A DNA stretch of 64,000 bases, from contig OY848919.1 in the NCBI GenBank assembly GCA_963693285.1, forward strand, positions 9,729,461 through 9,793,460, in the 5' to 3' direction. A program made the position numbers and the translations under genes. The notes below the pieces were generated by a model. The model saw only the letters and a list, made by a program, of their open reading frames with translations, had not been told where the DNA came from and did not search any database. Source of the stretch: Xestospongia muta. Lineage: Eukaryota > Porifera > Demospongiae > Haplosclerida > Petrosiidae. Of the stretch, positions 1 to 12,930 are shown one piece after another (within the stretch, counting starts at the first letter, position 1; every line of letters starts with the position of its first letter).

Positions 1-197
1 TGCTAATATATGTAACATCAAATATAATATAATATACAATACATTAAAGATGATGGTATTACAACTATGTACAAATATAGTTATGATCTATTTAATTTTA
101 GCTGAATTGAGGAGGAAGTAGTTTCATAGATACGCCTGATTATATACTAGTGTCACTTACACTGTAAGTACAGGTCTATTATGGTAAACTACATTAC

Positions 198-3100
198 CTT
201 TTTTAGCTTCTTCAATCAAGTGTAATATAGTAGCTTTGTTCTTGTTACCAGGTTGAACTTTGTCTGCAGCTGTTTCACCTTTATTGTTCTTAATGGTAGT
301 ATTAGCTCCATGAGATACTAGTAGTTTTATGCATTCCATTCTACCCTCAGCGCATGCATCATGTAATGGTGTGTTACCATCCTGTATAATGAAATAATAT
401 CATATATTGTAAACATTGATTGAAAAGTTGTTAAGTATGTATATATTTATTAATAAATACAATAATGTTAGTGTTTATTAATAATTTACTTATTAATTTA
501 TATCATACATAAAACAGTCATGTATAATAATGACAACATGTTTAATAATGAAGACACTTACATTGTTAATTCTATCCACTGATGCACCAGACTTTATTAG
601 TACATCAGCTACATTATTGTGGCCATAGCGAGCAGCAAAGTGAAGGGGAGTACTATTGTGCTACATAAAGTAGATGTCAGTATTTATGATCAATTCACTT
701 AATAAGATATAGCTACAACTAATGGTACATTATAAAGGGTAGATAAAATAATGTTTTTAAACTAGTCTGTATAGAAAGGTTGATAATTTATGTGATTTCA
801 GCAGTAGTATTCATGATAACTAGCTATTATATGTTTGAAAATTAAAATGTTTGTCATATTACGTCACATATCTTTTACCTATAGATTGACAATACAGTCT
901 CATAATACAATATATGACAGTCAGTGATTTGCAAAGTACATGCTACATAAAATTTAAATTATTGACAAGTTATAACTAGTATAATACAATAGCTGTATAA
1001 TAGATAAACTTGATAGGAATTAATTATACACAATATCAGGTGTTAAATTAAAAGGAAGACTAATTATTATCAATATATATCAGGGTAACCTACACTATCC
1101 ATGAGTATTGACATCATTTTGGTACATTCATTCTATTGTTAAATTTGTTTTACTACACATAACACTATGAAAGCAAAACAAGGATGTTTAAAATTTATGT
1201 AATAAAACTAACAAGTGAATGTTAAAATATAGTCAAGTATGCAATATGAAACTTGTCTGCACAAGCAAGGCACTTTAAATAGATTATAAGTCTATAGGAC
1301 AAGTGATCTATATGACTTGCATGATCCAGCCTTGTGATCTATACTGGAAGCTCATGAGGAAAATGTACAACTGAACGTCAATTTAGTTGTTTTGCTATAT
1401 ATAGTCTTTGATAAGGAGAAAAATGTTGATACAAAGCTTAGAGCCTTTGTGTTCACTTAATAAGGTTATGGACTAAAGACAGAGCTCATCCAATACAATT
1501 TTTTTGCTATTTGCAAATTTACTTTTATAACAGACTAATCTAAACAATCAATAATCAGTACTTAGTTGTTTTACAATATTCTTGATAGTTTTAAGTGATT
1601 ATGACTAAATGAAGAGGTAAAAGGTAAAGAAAGATCTATCCATAATATTTTGAGATATTGTCGTAAATATTCTTTCATACTTAACACATTGTTAGTTTGT
1701 TTTTTTTCGACATAATGGTTATAATTTATCTAATTAATATTGTTACTATTATGAAAAACATCAATAAATTACAATGTTCAAAATGATTGTCAAACCATGT
1801 GATACTACACTGTGAGTAAATAGTGCATTGAGTCTTAATAAACAAAACACAATATAACAAGAAATGTCTATCATTGTTAACAATTAAGATTAAATGTGAG
1901 GGTGTGGTTACATCTTAACTATATGTGTTAGGAACAGTCACAAATGTCATCATTGAATATATATCATTATTAGAATAAATGGTTCAGTCCACAATGTCAA
2001 CTCCATAATACCCATTACCATAATGTAAACTGTCGTATCCTGTAATCAGTATCAGTATCCTATGAAGATATTATGATTGTTGTCCAGTAATATTGAGATA
2101 ATTTGAGTATAGCTAAAACTAATGTGATGTCAGTGGAACACATGAATAGGTAATAGATACTCTCATAGTGTATTAATATAAAAAGTTCTACATAAAGCCC
2201 TGTAGTAGATTTCTACGTAACAATTACTCTAGTAACACAGACAATCTGTATAATTAAATGATATTGTGATTAAATTCATATTTTGAATCAAAATAACAGA
2301 TTAATTCGTGATCGAGTGTCAAATCAATCAAAGATAGCTCCTCAATAGATCAAAAAAATAGCAGAGGAGTTAAATGGAATAATGCCTGTGGATTCTTTTA
2401 TGCAATGTACTACAAAACTTTAGTGCATCATTAATGTTTTTGTCACTTTATTGCTTTTATGATAAAAATGTAATTGGATAAGGGATACAAATCTTCCAAT
2501 GATAGTCAAAGTGAATTGATTTGTTATTCCATGTATGATTCTACCTACAAAACCAATGAAGGTTACAAATCTTCACAACAGCCTAGATAACAGCCCAAAA
2601 TATTACATTATCAATTCATTTGTTACAGGTGTTTTCAACGGGGAAGAATATTTATTAACACAATAATAAATATATATTAAATATTCGTTAAACCAAACAA
2701 TATAGTATCAATGTAGTCCTTATTTTAAAAACTTGTAATTGTCTATTTATTGTCATGTAAACAAGACAAAGACCACATTTCATGACAATGAGATCATGTT
2801 TGTGATTAGAACAGTAGATGAATCCATGTTTCAAAACTTCTATACCTTCAGACACCTCTCATATGTAAAATAGACTATGTAAGTGTATGTTATGTATTCT
2901 ATTGTATTAGTAAATTAATATTTATTAAGCAAAGGGATGTATCTACAAGCCATAAATGTATTCTTAAGGTAATTAAGGTGCAATTTGGGACTAATGTAAT
3001 AAGACGTTTTGTGTAGAAACATGAAAAATAAAGATACTCTCCTGATAGCAATATAAAGTACATATCTTATTATAAAGATCACATTCTATATAATGCCCTA

Positions 3101-6100
3101 CATTGTTGGTTTGTTATTATTGGAAAAATTTCATTTGTCAGTCAGTTTTAAGTAGGTTTATTTATTATTCACAGAATGTATTTGTTGATATATAGTATCA
3201 ATAATTATTGAGGAAATTATATCATATAAAGAATTTCATGATTAGGGAAGTAAGAAAACTTTATTAACAACATGTACTAGCTAGACCCATGACTTAGTGA
3301 CTCTTATAATTAGTTTTGTCTGATGATAACAATGAAGATAGTACAGCATACATTACAAACCACTGGTATGTCATACTTATAGACTGAGTGTAAAAACATT
3401 CCTTGTATTGGAAACTATAACTACACAGAGAAACTATGTTACATTTTTTCCTTGTTTAATTGTACAGATTGTTACTGTCACTAGAGTAATTGTTTTATAA
3501 CATTCTATGATTGCTTTGCATTATACAACAGGATTAATATAAAACACTAACCTGATCTAATGCATGTATATTGGACCCATTTTTAATTAGATTTTTTGCT
3601 ATTTCAGCATTAGATGCCATGTGTAATGCTGTTGACTCATACTGAAAAGGAAGGAATATAAAGTAAATATTTGATAATTAACAGTATACTATACATTGTA
3701 CATCAACATTTCAAGTACTGTCATAACATGCAGTCAATATCAGTTGAAGTTAATGTTGTTTGTTCTCTCTGTTATGATTATTATTAGTAGCTCATATCAT
3801 GTTATGTCAATGTAGTACATTTAACAAACACTATATTATGAGCAACAACACTAACCTGTTTAGGAATAACTACTAATACATGTGTAAATTTAAGGTTAAA
3901 AAAAGTCTGAATTAATGATGATAAAACGTCATACAATTATACAAAGGTTGATATTAGCTATATATGAGTTATAAATGGCATATTATAACATATTACTATA
4001 AGTATACTATGTACAAGTACATCACATGTTTTTTTCTAAAACAATTTGGAAAGGTAAATAGCTGTCATGTGGACGTCCAGCAACTTGAATAGATATCTAT
4101 TACAATCAGAAAAAATTTTCGCCAAAAAAAAGGATCTCTTAATCAATATGGATGCAGGACCAGGACTGTTAAGGCTACTTCCGAGAGTGTAGAGGTACAA
4201 TGGGAGGATAGTTTATATGCAACTAACACTTCTGACATTGTTTAACCTTTTCTCACAATCTGAGTGCATGCTTTTCCACAAAATATAATTACAGGGTTAA
4301 TTTTGGACAAACAAGGGTGTGCATCATGTATTTCATTAATAAGGGATTATATGAAAATATGAAACTTAAAGAAAATATCAAACTCATTCATTAGAAAATT
4401 ATGAGTGTTAGAAAAAAACGATGATGCAAAACATATAAGCTTATCTTTGGACATACCAGGTTGTGTATGTTGTAACTCTAATATGAGGGAATTATGAAAT
4501 CTGAAACTTAAAGAAAATATCAAACTCACTCATGAGAAAATTATGAGTTTTAGAAGAAACAATGATACAAAATTATAAGCTTAACTTTGGACATACCAAT
4601 ATGTGTATGACGTAACTGATTAATTAGGGAATTATGAAACACATTTAATTAGGGAAGTATGAAACACATAGGAGAGAATGTACACCTGAGAGAGGCAAAC
4701 CACAAGAAACATGGGATATGATTTAAATCACTAAGGGTGACAGGCAAGGTTTGAAACTGGTTGAATAATATTGTGTCACCTTGTAAAATTACATTCAACA
4801 GATCATGCATGGACAATACATCATTGAAATCTTGCAGAGGTCATATTGGGAACTGCATTGGTTTCACTTAATAGAAAAATGAGTTTTTGATCTGTGAACA
4901 ATATCAATGGTCAGTAATAGAGATTTTAATAGAATTATTTAATTCCAAAGAAAATCTGTATTCTTTGTCTAACTGAATATTTTCAGTTGGAGCAAGGGTG
5001 CAAAACGCGAAACAAATAAGTTCTTTTAAACCGTCATAAAAAAATGAGAGAGAACTGCCACTAGACCATTGGAAGAAGCATCATATGATAGAACAATTGT
5101 TCCTTGCTTCAATATCAGCTATAGAGGCAAGTAATTCATTAACTTTGTAAAATGGTTTAGCTTTCTATGATTCCTACTGCCATGGATGATTTTCTATAAC
5201 AGAAGACAAAGAGTTGGTTGGATGATAATTTGGGAGAAACTTGAGTAATAATTGAGGAGTCAAAAAAAGGATTCAGTTCCTTGGGGTGGGACCTTCTGTA
5301 ATGGCTTATACATCTCTGGGATAGGGAGGAGCCTTTTTAATCAATTAAATATCCAAAGTATCCTACTTGAGGAGATATTTATAAACTGTTGTCTCTTCTT
5401 CAGACTCCATAGCTTGAGCTATTGAGCTATATCCAGTGCTCTTTGTAAGATTAATCAATAGAAGTTGCATTCAGATATGCTTTATTTCATAGAACAAACA
5501 GTCTTCTTAATATCAAGTGTTTCAACAAAGTCACAATTCCATAAGCTACCTTAGTGCTGTGACTTGTAAAAATTTAACCCAGAAATTTACTCCTTGTTAA
5601 CGACTCTCCTTGTTGACAAATGTGCATACTAAACTTGAATTTATTGAATTACAATTAACAGCTTTGGGTGATACTTATATTCGAGTAATGATGTCTTTGT
5701 AAGAAGAGGCACAGGATAGTTGTGAGCTGCCATGTTATGGACGACCTTATACATGTTGCATCATAGAAGCTGAGGACAAATGAACTTTTTTAATTGATTC
5801 TGAGCATCATTAGCAAAAATATAAAATGCAGTCTTTCCATATATGAACTACAATCATCTTGCAAAGGATTGAAGGTAGAAATCTTCCCAAATGTGGTCAT
5901 AGTAATGACTTTGACTCATCACCAATGAAGTATTGTGAAAAGGATCAAATAAACATAGAGAGAACAACAATAGTTCTTCCAAATCATGTCAATATAATCA
6001 AAGACCAATAAAAAAATGACTAAAGAGCTTATATACTGAAGTAAATACATGAACTGATACCATAGTAACAATGAACAGTGACAAGGACATACTAATTAAA

Positions 6101-7653
6101 TATAAACAATGAAAACAAACCACAAAAAATAGACTAGGAGCCAATCATCCAATATGGTACATGTAGAGAATTATTGTACAAGTCATATGACATAATACAT
6201 CATATATAATATCTTATTTGCTCGTAGAGATGTAATAATGTCACTAAATTTTAGAATACCATTCAAAAATATAAACATTATTAGATGACATATTACATTT
6301 ATACAGTTCACGTGTACACATGTACATGTACAATGTATACATATATACATTACAACAGTATTGTTACTATATATGAACACTCACCATATCAGTGGAATTT
6401 GGATTGGCTTGATTTTCTAACAGGACCTCTACAACCTCAGTGAATCTATTTACAGATGCCGCAATTAGTGGTGTAAACTGGTTCTATATAAGAAGAGTAG
6501 ATGACAATGTTTATTATTAACAAATGATGCTTTAAATAAAGGAAATATTGTCACAACATATATAATTAGTAAAATTCACTGTTGTATTATATAAATTATT
6601 TTGTTCCGATCTTAAGTAGTGGTGGTCTAGGCAAAACAAAGTCCATTATATCCTTTATTAACTAATACCATTCAAGCTAAGAGGCTTCTATCATTATTGA
6701 GTGTACAATCATATATTATAGATAGGAAAGCTTCTATGTTACTAAAGTTTGATGTACAAAAATTAATATGTTGAAAATTTCCCACACAATTGGCATGTAC
6801 GAAACCTATTAAGCAATTGTCTGTGACTGTATGGAGTATAATAGAGAACCCATGGATCTAACAGTTTATTTGTTGAATTCAGATTTCATATATCTAAAAG
6901 AATCATCTCACTATCAACACTTTCAACATAATACTGTAATACGTGTATTACTTACTAAAAATATTCTTAGAGTAATACTTCAATGTGTAGTTATCTAAAT
7001 ATGTTTATTTTTCATACATCATCCAAGGTTCAAACTTTTTTTACAATGAAACTCTTCTAATCTACAGCAGTTAGTTCATAGACATATTAACATTAAATAT
7101 TTTGCTAGTAATTATAAAATATACAATATACTGGTTTAACCTTTGAATATAACAGGTCACTCTTGTTACTAAAATTACAAAATCTCATTCATTGTCTTAA
7201 TTTTCTTAATCAAATTCTTAGTAGGTTATGAATATTGTTATCATATAAAGTGTGAACAAGCGATAGATTTGTTGATGTGGTAATCCACAGCTGAATGCAG
7301 CACCAAAAATAGGTAGTTTTGGAAGGATATCATATAAATAACTACATACAATTAATTATGTACCCCATAAGGTGGATGATAGTTTATGTCTGCACCTTCC
7401 TGAATAGCTGATTGCACACTTTGGAGATCTCCATCTCTAGCTGCCCTATACAGTTTTTCATTCTATTATAAAGATAGAAATGTATCATGTACTGTAGTAT
7501 AGTGAGTATACAGATCTCCCTTATAACTAAAACGCCATCTTTTAGAAAGATATTCTGTCTATATAATAACACTGATATGAGAGTTTAGTTAGTATCACAG
7601 TGATATAAAGGGATAATGACATAGAAAAATAATAGACTTACATTCTGAGACAT
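198..7653 (-). CDS. Gene A: ankyrin-repeat protein, 5' part of tandem paralogue (runs off left edge)
   Basis: Coding exons in transcript order: 7642-7653 (M-S-Q-N), 7364-7462, 6385-6483, 3552-3641, 562-660 and 198-381. Each is bounded by AG/GT on the minus strand. The four middle exons (99, 99, 90, 99 nt) are phase 0-0 and each encodes one ankyrin repeat, with STPLHFAARYGH in exon 5 and GNTPLHDACAEGRMECIKLL in exon 6. An in-frame TAA lies 18 nt upstream of the ATG, which supports the start. Exon 6 ends in phase 1 at a GGTAATG donor, as in genes B and C where it joins a ZU5 exon; here that exon is outside the window. About 194 residues are visible, with no signal peptide. Compared with B, exon 4 differs at conserved places (YEST for YGST, HMAS for HRAS, AKNL for AEIL), so A is the more diverged paralogue. 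The ankyrin part probably binds protein partners; none can be named. Confidence 0.85.
661..3551 (-). other. Long intron of gene A between ankyrin exons 4 and 5
   Basis: This is 2.9 kb of AT-rich intron with no open frame or RNA gene that I can support. It is about 1 kb longer than its equivalents in B and C. Blocks around 1230-1640 and 2350-3110 have no counterpart there. B, C and D instead share a ~125-bp segment (from ATATGTGACCCAATATG) that A lacks. Confidence 0.6.
4290..5420 (-). mobile_element. Degraded Ty3/gypsy-like retrotransposon remnant in gene A intron
   Basis: On the minus strand, around 5040-5130, the sequence reads GTIVLSYDASSNGL, the start of a Ty3/gypsy RNase H-like domain (the family pattern is D-A-S...G...L-S). 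A frameshift follows soon after. The next conserved part, L-A-P-T-E-N-I-Q-L-D-K-E, is recognisable further left. Around 4300-4640 there are repeated pieces of an integrase-like sequence (HTQPGMSKDKL, compared with the family's H-P-G motif). Many stops and frameshifts make it inactive. It occupies the same intron in B and C, so insertion predates the duplications. LTRs were not found. Confidence 0.6.
4303..4640 (-). repeat. Three ~140-bp tandem copies inside the gypsy remnant
   Basis: The phrase TTGGACATACCA (or ...ACAAACA) followed by a GTGTAT/GTGCAT stretch and AGGGA(A)TTATGAAA recurs at about 4303, 4447 and 4587. The intervening AAACTTAAAGAAAATATCAA and ATTATGAGT blocks are shared. Every copy encodes a piece of the same integrase-like H-P-G segment. 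The same triplication is present in B (26148, 26292, 26432) and C. Confidence 0.65.
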
Positions 7654-7990
7654 CTTGAAAAGTATAGGTCCTTAGCTAGTCACTGTTCCTATGTCAGGTG
7701 TCTATAGATATGACGTAGTTAGATAGTATTACTACTACATTGGAATGAGGAAACTTTACTAACTAAATCAACTGTTATCTAATTGTAGTAAAGTATAGTA
7801 TACTGTCTGTTTACTAACTACTACTATATGTAAGAGATATACACTAACACTATGTAGTAGAATATAATATCAAGATCTACTCACCTGTTTTTTATGTGAT
7901 CGCGTTGTTTTATGGTTGTTTATGGCAACTTACGCCTAACGATTTAATGAGCTAATATAAGTGGGCGGAAGTGTCACGCACACAAATATT
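7654..7990 (-). promoter_or_regulatory. 5' UTR exon, UTR intron and promoter region of gene A
   Basis: The ATG exon continues upstream to a CTATAG acceptor ending exon sequence at 7701. A second, non-coding exon ends at 7885 with a GTGAGT donor preceded by AAAACAG, giving a predicted 183-nt UTR intron. The block to about 7990 (TATGGCAACT, CTAACGATTTAATGA, GTCACGCACAC) is retained at the equivalent place upstream of B and C, so the core promoter probably lies here. No TATA box was assigned. Splice sites were read directly; the transcription start is inferred. Confidence 0.5.
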
Positions 7991-10082
7991 TGCTACTCAA
8001 CTTGTAGACGTTTGAAAATATGGAGAAGAAGGTCAAGTGTTTAGATAAACTATCATGTGTTGTTCAAAAATGTTGTGAAACTAATATAATCACAGTTACG
8101 TTCTAAAGATGAGAATTTAGGGTCTAAAGATTAGTTAGTCTTGTATTGTTGCCCACTTTGTTTAGAATGAAAGTGGTCTGAAGATAGCAACTCCAGGTAA
8201 GAGATAAGTATTAATTTCACATTAAAGAACAACGTATCAACGTTCATAGTAGCTACCTAAGTACACTGAACTCAGTATCATAAACAACATAAATTATTTA
8301 TGACTGATATTGTTGACATAATAAATCTTGTTTCAGTTTAATACCACATTGGTGTTTCCAACTGGTTAGTGAGGTCTGTTACTTGATAACTATAAAAGTA
8401 ATATCATTAGTCATTATTGTGTCACAATATTGTATTCTTTTCTTAGGTTTTTTGGAAAAAGAGATTGTATTAGAAATTATTCTCATTCAATTAAAATTAA
8501 TTTGACAGTATTATATGTAAACAACAATCATGTATTTGTTATTACTTCTAGTAATATGTCAATAACTCTATTTAACTAGATCTTCATAAATGAAAGTCAT
8601 CTCATTATTCTATTATCATATACTTATACAGTATAGTATCAGTATCGTTTATAAAGGACACATGTATCAATGTGACACATAATTCTTTCATGTATATTCT
8701 TAGAAAAATCAAACCTCTAACAAGACATCAGTACTAGACATAATCATGTACATTGAACTAATAATAATAGGGGTTTTTTATAGCTGTAACACAATTATAT
8801 AATATATCTATCATTCTATAATTATACTTAAGTGACAGAGAGATCCTTTAAAAAGAATTAATTTTTGTCATTTGAAACAATTTGAAAGAGTGAGAGATGA
8901 ACTAAGAAAGAGTGCTTGAGAAGACATCACCGGATACTCAGTGAAAATATTGATGCATCTTGTGGACAATGCTGTCATTTCCATCAGAAAATGGGACAGT
9001 TGTTGCTCAATATTTTCACATTTAGACATTTGGCAATAGACATTCTGTGACACATTAAAAGGTTTGGATTATTAATAAGGAATGCATTTAGTGTTTATAA
9101 TTACAAACACTAAAAACTCCCTCTAGACTGTACAGTTGTTAACACTATAGTACTTTATCATACTAACAGTACATGATTACATATACTAATATATTATAAT
9201 ATACAACTTGTGCATATATTGGAAAATTAAATTAGAACTATACACAATTGTACTGGTTTCCTCATATTACAGTCATAATTAGGAGGACTATTAATGGCTT
9301 CTTTTTATAAATATTTGAGTTTGTAGAAATATAAATATATTGTTAATTCGGTGGAAATACAACTGATCTAGTCACAAAGTGTCAATAAAGTCAAGAAACA
9401 CTGAGGAAACACTTATTATACAATAAATATTATCTTATATTTTAATCTATTGTGTGGACTGAGTCATTCACACACATTCAGGTTGATTTTGTACTGATAA
9501 TAATCATTTTTACAACTAAAACATCATCAAACTGCTAAGAAGACAAACAGACATCACACACAGTAACTAAAGACACAAAGAACAAGGAATAGCTTTAGGA
9601 AAATTCTTCTACATTCCATAATAAGAAAAATGATTTTATGATCTCAGATAGGCTAAATCTAGCTAAGATTATAAATAAAGAAACTCTGGACATTATTATG
9701 AATATATAGATATCCATACTGACAATAGTATATGTATTCATATAATATAATATATTCTCTGGATGACTAAATGTACACTAACAATACATGTATTATTGAA
9801 TTGTTCAACAATAACTTATCTATGTATAGTATATACACCTAGATAAGAATCTAGGTATAGTGTATATACCTAGATAAATTATTGTAGTGACTTCTAGCAT
9901 TCACACTAGACATATGTTAATAATATAGTTCAATATGTATCGTGTATTTGCTAGATAGGAAAAGTTATTGCACTATAGTGGTCCAATCTAAAACTGACCA
10001 ACAAAGCTTTGGAGGTGTGGTTTGTTTTAAGCACATAGCTGCACGTTAGAATTCAAATCATGTGCGTTGTGGTAGCCTTGAA
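7991..10082. other. Intergenic spacer upstream of gene A, non-coding
   Basis: This is 2.1 kb of AT-rich DNA that aligns by eye with 29861-31910 and 49521-51570. I see no coding exon. Near 8868-9053 a short frame opens only in this copy and is broken in the others. Near 9817-9876 there is a cluster of short inverted repeats. From about 9345 to 9950 the sequence is almost identical to the next spacer. Confidence 0.6.
9836..9876. repeat. Nested short inverted repeats (potential hairpin/cruciform)
   Basis: ATCTAGGTATA (9849-9859) and TATACCTAGAT (9865-9875) are perfect 11-bp arms around a 5-nt loop. The left arm can also pair with ACCTAGAT immediately upstream, giving a competing stem. The structure is kept in the spacer at about 31678-31721 and, slightly changed, in the third spacer. 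Confidence 0.7.
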
Positions 10083-10236
10083 GAGATTCCTAGAAGTAAT
10101 ATTTGTAGAAAAAGAGTTGAAACATGTCTGCATGAAAAAAGGAAGGGCCAAAACTTTAGAATAACAAGATAAGAATGTCTCCTCATAAAAAAATAAATAG
10201 ATAATGTTCTTATCATAGTCATCACTGCTGTGATGA

Positions 10237-10527
10237 ATGTATCACCTAATGCTAATAAACACACTGTTTGAAGATGCACTTCAAGCCCAATCTAAAAATG
10301 GAGGTTTGGTGCATACCACCAATATGAGCACTATAGACCTGGTAACAAAACAAGTGATTCTCACTCTCCCTCTTTGCTCCTTGAAATTTTTGGAGAATAT
10401 AAGAGTCCCCTTTGCAAAAGTCACAGATGCTCTTGTTTTAACTTGGAATATGAAGTCTGTACCTCAAGGAATCTTTCCTGCTCTAGCTGTTAATCTAATT
10501 AAGTCACCAAAATTTGATTTTTATTGA
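10237..10527 (+). pseudogene. Orphan coding fragment, possibly from a large Roc-COR/NLR-like family
   Basis: A plus-strand frame of about 96 codons ends in TGA just before the inverted-repeat element. It contains LVLTWNMKSVPQGIFPALAV. This style (V-P-x-G-x-F-P-A-L) recalls segments I associate with COR/NACHT-type invertebrate proteins; that recollection is not certain. No flanking exon or start region was found, so it looks like a stranded fragment. The stretch 10083-10532 is present only in this spacer; in the other two a deletion joins its left flank directly to a truncated terminal repeat. Confidence 0.35.
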
Positions 10528-10532
10528 CGTCC

Positions 10533-10926
10533 AGGTCTTGTGGAAGTTAGTGTAAAAAAGATTTTACAAGTAGAGTTACTCATTGGACAATTTTACACCA
10601 ACACGACCTAGAGTATGTCATGGGGACATTTTAAACTAATACAACCTTGATTTTACTCTAGGACCAGAGTTTATACTGTTGTTTTTTGTTTCAAATCCTC
10701 AGTAAAGTCATCTATCTTTGTATTATTATGGGGTAATTTTACACTAATTGACGAATTAAGGGATTTACTCACTTAATTTCTTTCCACAATAAAACTAATA
10801 TCTATTTTATGGCACAATTTTACACCAGTTGCTACCTTCAACTGGAAGTTTTGTAAAATTACCTCATATAAAGTGAAAACTACATTCAACTAAAGGAGAA
10901 TTTAATAATGACCTTTGAACTCATTT
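10533..10926. repeat. Left terminal inverted repeat of copy 1
   Basis: About 394 bp that pairs with 13541-13819. It contains repeated variants of ATTTTACACC (for example CAATTTTACACCAA, GTAATTTTACACTAA, CAATTTTACACCAG and the inverse GTAAAATTAC), roughly every 40-60 bp. Such spaced subterminal motifs are typical of transposase-binding arrays; that role is inferred. Confidence 0.65.
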
Positions 10927-11119
10927 GAAATTTTCACATTATAAAATACTGAACAAGAGTACTGAGGTGGAAAGTTAATGATGTATAAGATTAAGTAAAT
11001 GAATGAATTCAGTTCATAACACTGTTTTAACACTATAATGAATTGAATATTAATAAGATCAGTAATTAATCATCAGTCAAAATTTCCATATCTTTGTCAT
11101 CATATGATGTCTCTTCTGT

Positions 11120-12930
11120 TACTCAGTCATACAAGAAGTATACAGAATACTTGCAAGTTTTCACATTATATGAGGATATAATTTTTTCATACCATTGTTC
11201 CTGTTCTTTTTCATCAAGAAATTTCATCTTTGCACGTTTTCCAGTAATTTCTTGTGGAGTATTGGGAATACATTTAACAATATTGTCACTTACACATACG
11301 TGTTTTAGCAGTTTGCTGCTTGTTGAATGTTCAGAAATGTCAATAAATCGTTTTGTAGAGAAAGAATCTGAGAGAAAGTTGTCAACGAGATCTAGAGGTC
11401 CACGCTGACAAGTTTTATCTGGTATAGATTTCGCCAATTTTTTCTTGGCAGCAGCTGTTCTCCTTGCTTCCTTTGTTTTAGATCTATACAACAAGGGGAC
11501 TCCCTTTTTAGCAGCTATATACTTAAAGTAAGCAAGTTTATCTTTTGTATATTGTTCTTTCTTTCCACAGCAATGGTACTACTAGGGATGTTTGCCATTG
11601 GTCAATTGTCATTACTACTAATCATTTTGAGGTGATCACATCTAGGCCACTATTGAGCCCAGTTTTTGCTGCTAACCAATTGCAATTTTCATCAATAAAT
11701 TTTGCATCCTCAAAATCACAACATCAAGGTAATCCCTCAAGAAGTTATACATTTTTGAACATTGCAAAGTGTTTCAAAGCAAGCAATTATGCTGATAAAA
11801 CTCTCCAGTACTTGAATTTTGGATCAATTTTTAAAAACAGTCCTTGTGTAATACAAGTAGTACTATCAATGGCTGAGGGTATAAAGTCCAGTCTTTTCCA
11901 CACGTTATCTCAGAGGGAGTCAGTGATAGGTGTTTACATATATGGCATTACTAATTTTTTCTTTAACTCATTGTGCCATTTTGCTTGAATCATTTATTTT
12001 ATGTTTATGCAAATTTTCAGATGATGATTTTGACAATGAACTAATCCTTTAATCCAATGTCTTCTATTGTCCTTATCCTTTGGATGAATGTATATAAATT
12101 GAACAGGACAATCATTTGATTGTATTAAAGGAAAATCATGCTTAGGACAGTTCCTTCGTCTCTAATAGCAACAACATGGGTACATTCCTCTTCAGGACAA
12201 TATTTAACACCTAAACAAGGTGCAGATTGAAAAACACATCCTTGTTCTCTCCAGTTATTTGAACATTAATTAATTAGACGATCTTTGTTCAGCTGCCCTT
12301 TTGAGAGTTGAATATCCTTCCATATGAAATCAGTGTCATCACGTGACTGCTGAATATTATATACATTTTCAATATACCATAATTGTTGTGATGAAGCAGA
12401 AGGGAGGATACCAGGAAACTGATAACTTTTAATTTTTCACATTTAAACCAGTTTTCAGGCTCTGATAGAAGCTTCCTAACTACAGATAAAATATTACAAC
12501 CTTCTCCAAGTTGCTTTCCTTTTAACTTAGTTTCTGTACTTGAACAGGAGCTTTGATTTGAATTATCTTGCAAATGCCTGTTTGTGCTACTATTTTCTCT
12601 TGGTAGAAGGAGTGGTTCAGTGCTATTAATTATGTGAGTTCTTTTTTCAGTTCCATAGTAAACACCATTTACTGAAAATGCACCTTTACCTTTAATCATT
12701 GACTTCAGTTTCAGCTGTACCAAACCAACAACATGATATTGCTTAATGAAATGTATACTTCTACCATTATGATTTCCATACAAAAAAGACATCTTGTCAT
12801 ATGTGTTGGTCCATGCAATATTCAATCTCCTGATCCATTGAACAATTTTAACTTCATCTTTAGATGGTTTCTTCTTTTGGATGTTTATATGCCACTGTTT
12901 GTTACGTGTTTTATGACTTCCATATATCAC
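11120..12930 (-). pseudogene. Broken C-terminal coding region of the RecQ-type element, copy 1
   Basis: Two longer minus-strand frames survive. 12289-12930 includes YHVVGLVQLKLKSMIKGKG and a Ser/Asn-rich stretch; 11123-11494 includes the basic EARRTAAAKKKLAKSIPDK and KRAKMKFLDEKEQEQWYEK. Between them (about 12050-12240) is the Cys-rich segment with APCLGVKYCPEEECTHVV, now frameshifted relative to the better copy at 33540-33680. The frames are interrupted by stops and indels. They are recognised as one protein because the same pieces follow a RecQ-like helicase in copies 2 and 3. Confidence 0.5.

Noticed and set aside
3845..3880. Possible tiny exon ending CCTAAACAG before a GTTAGTG donor in the intron of A (also in B and C)
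   Set aside because: The implied exon would be only 17 nt and out of phase with the flanking phase-0 ankyrin exons.
8868..9053. Minus-strand frame beginning S-Q-N-V-Y, recalling the M-S-Q-N start of the genes
   Set aside because: It has no proper ATG at that position, is frameshifted in the other spacers, and lacks ankyrin features; the similarity of three residues is chance.
11545..11988. 147-codon plus-strand frame in TIR element copy 1
   Set aside because: It is antisense to the broken element protein, is interrupted in copies 2 and 3, and has no recognisable features.
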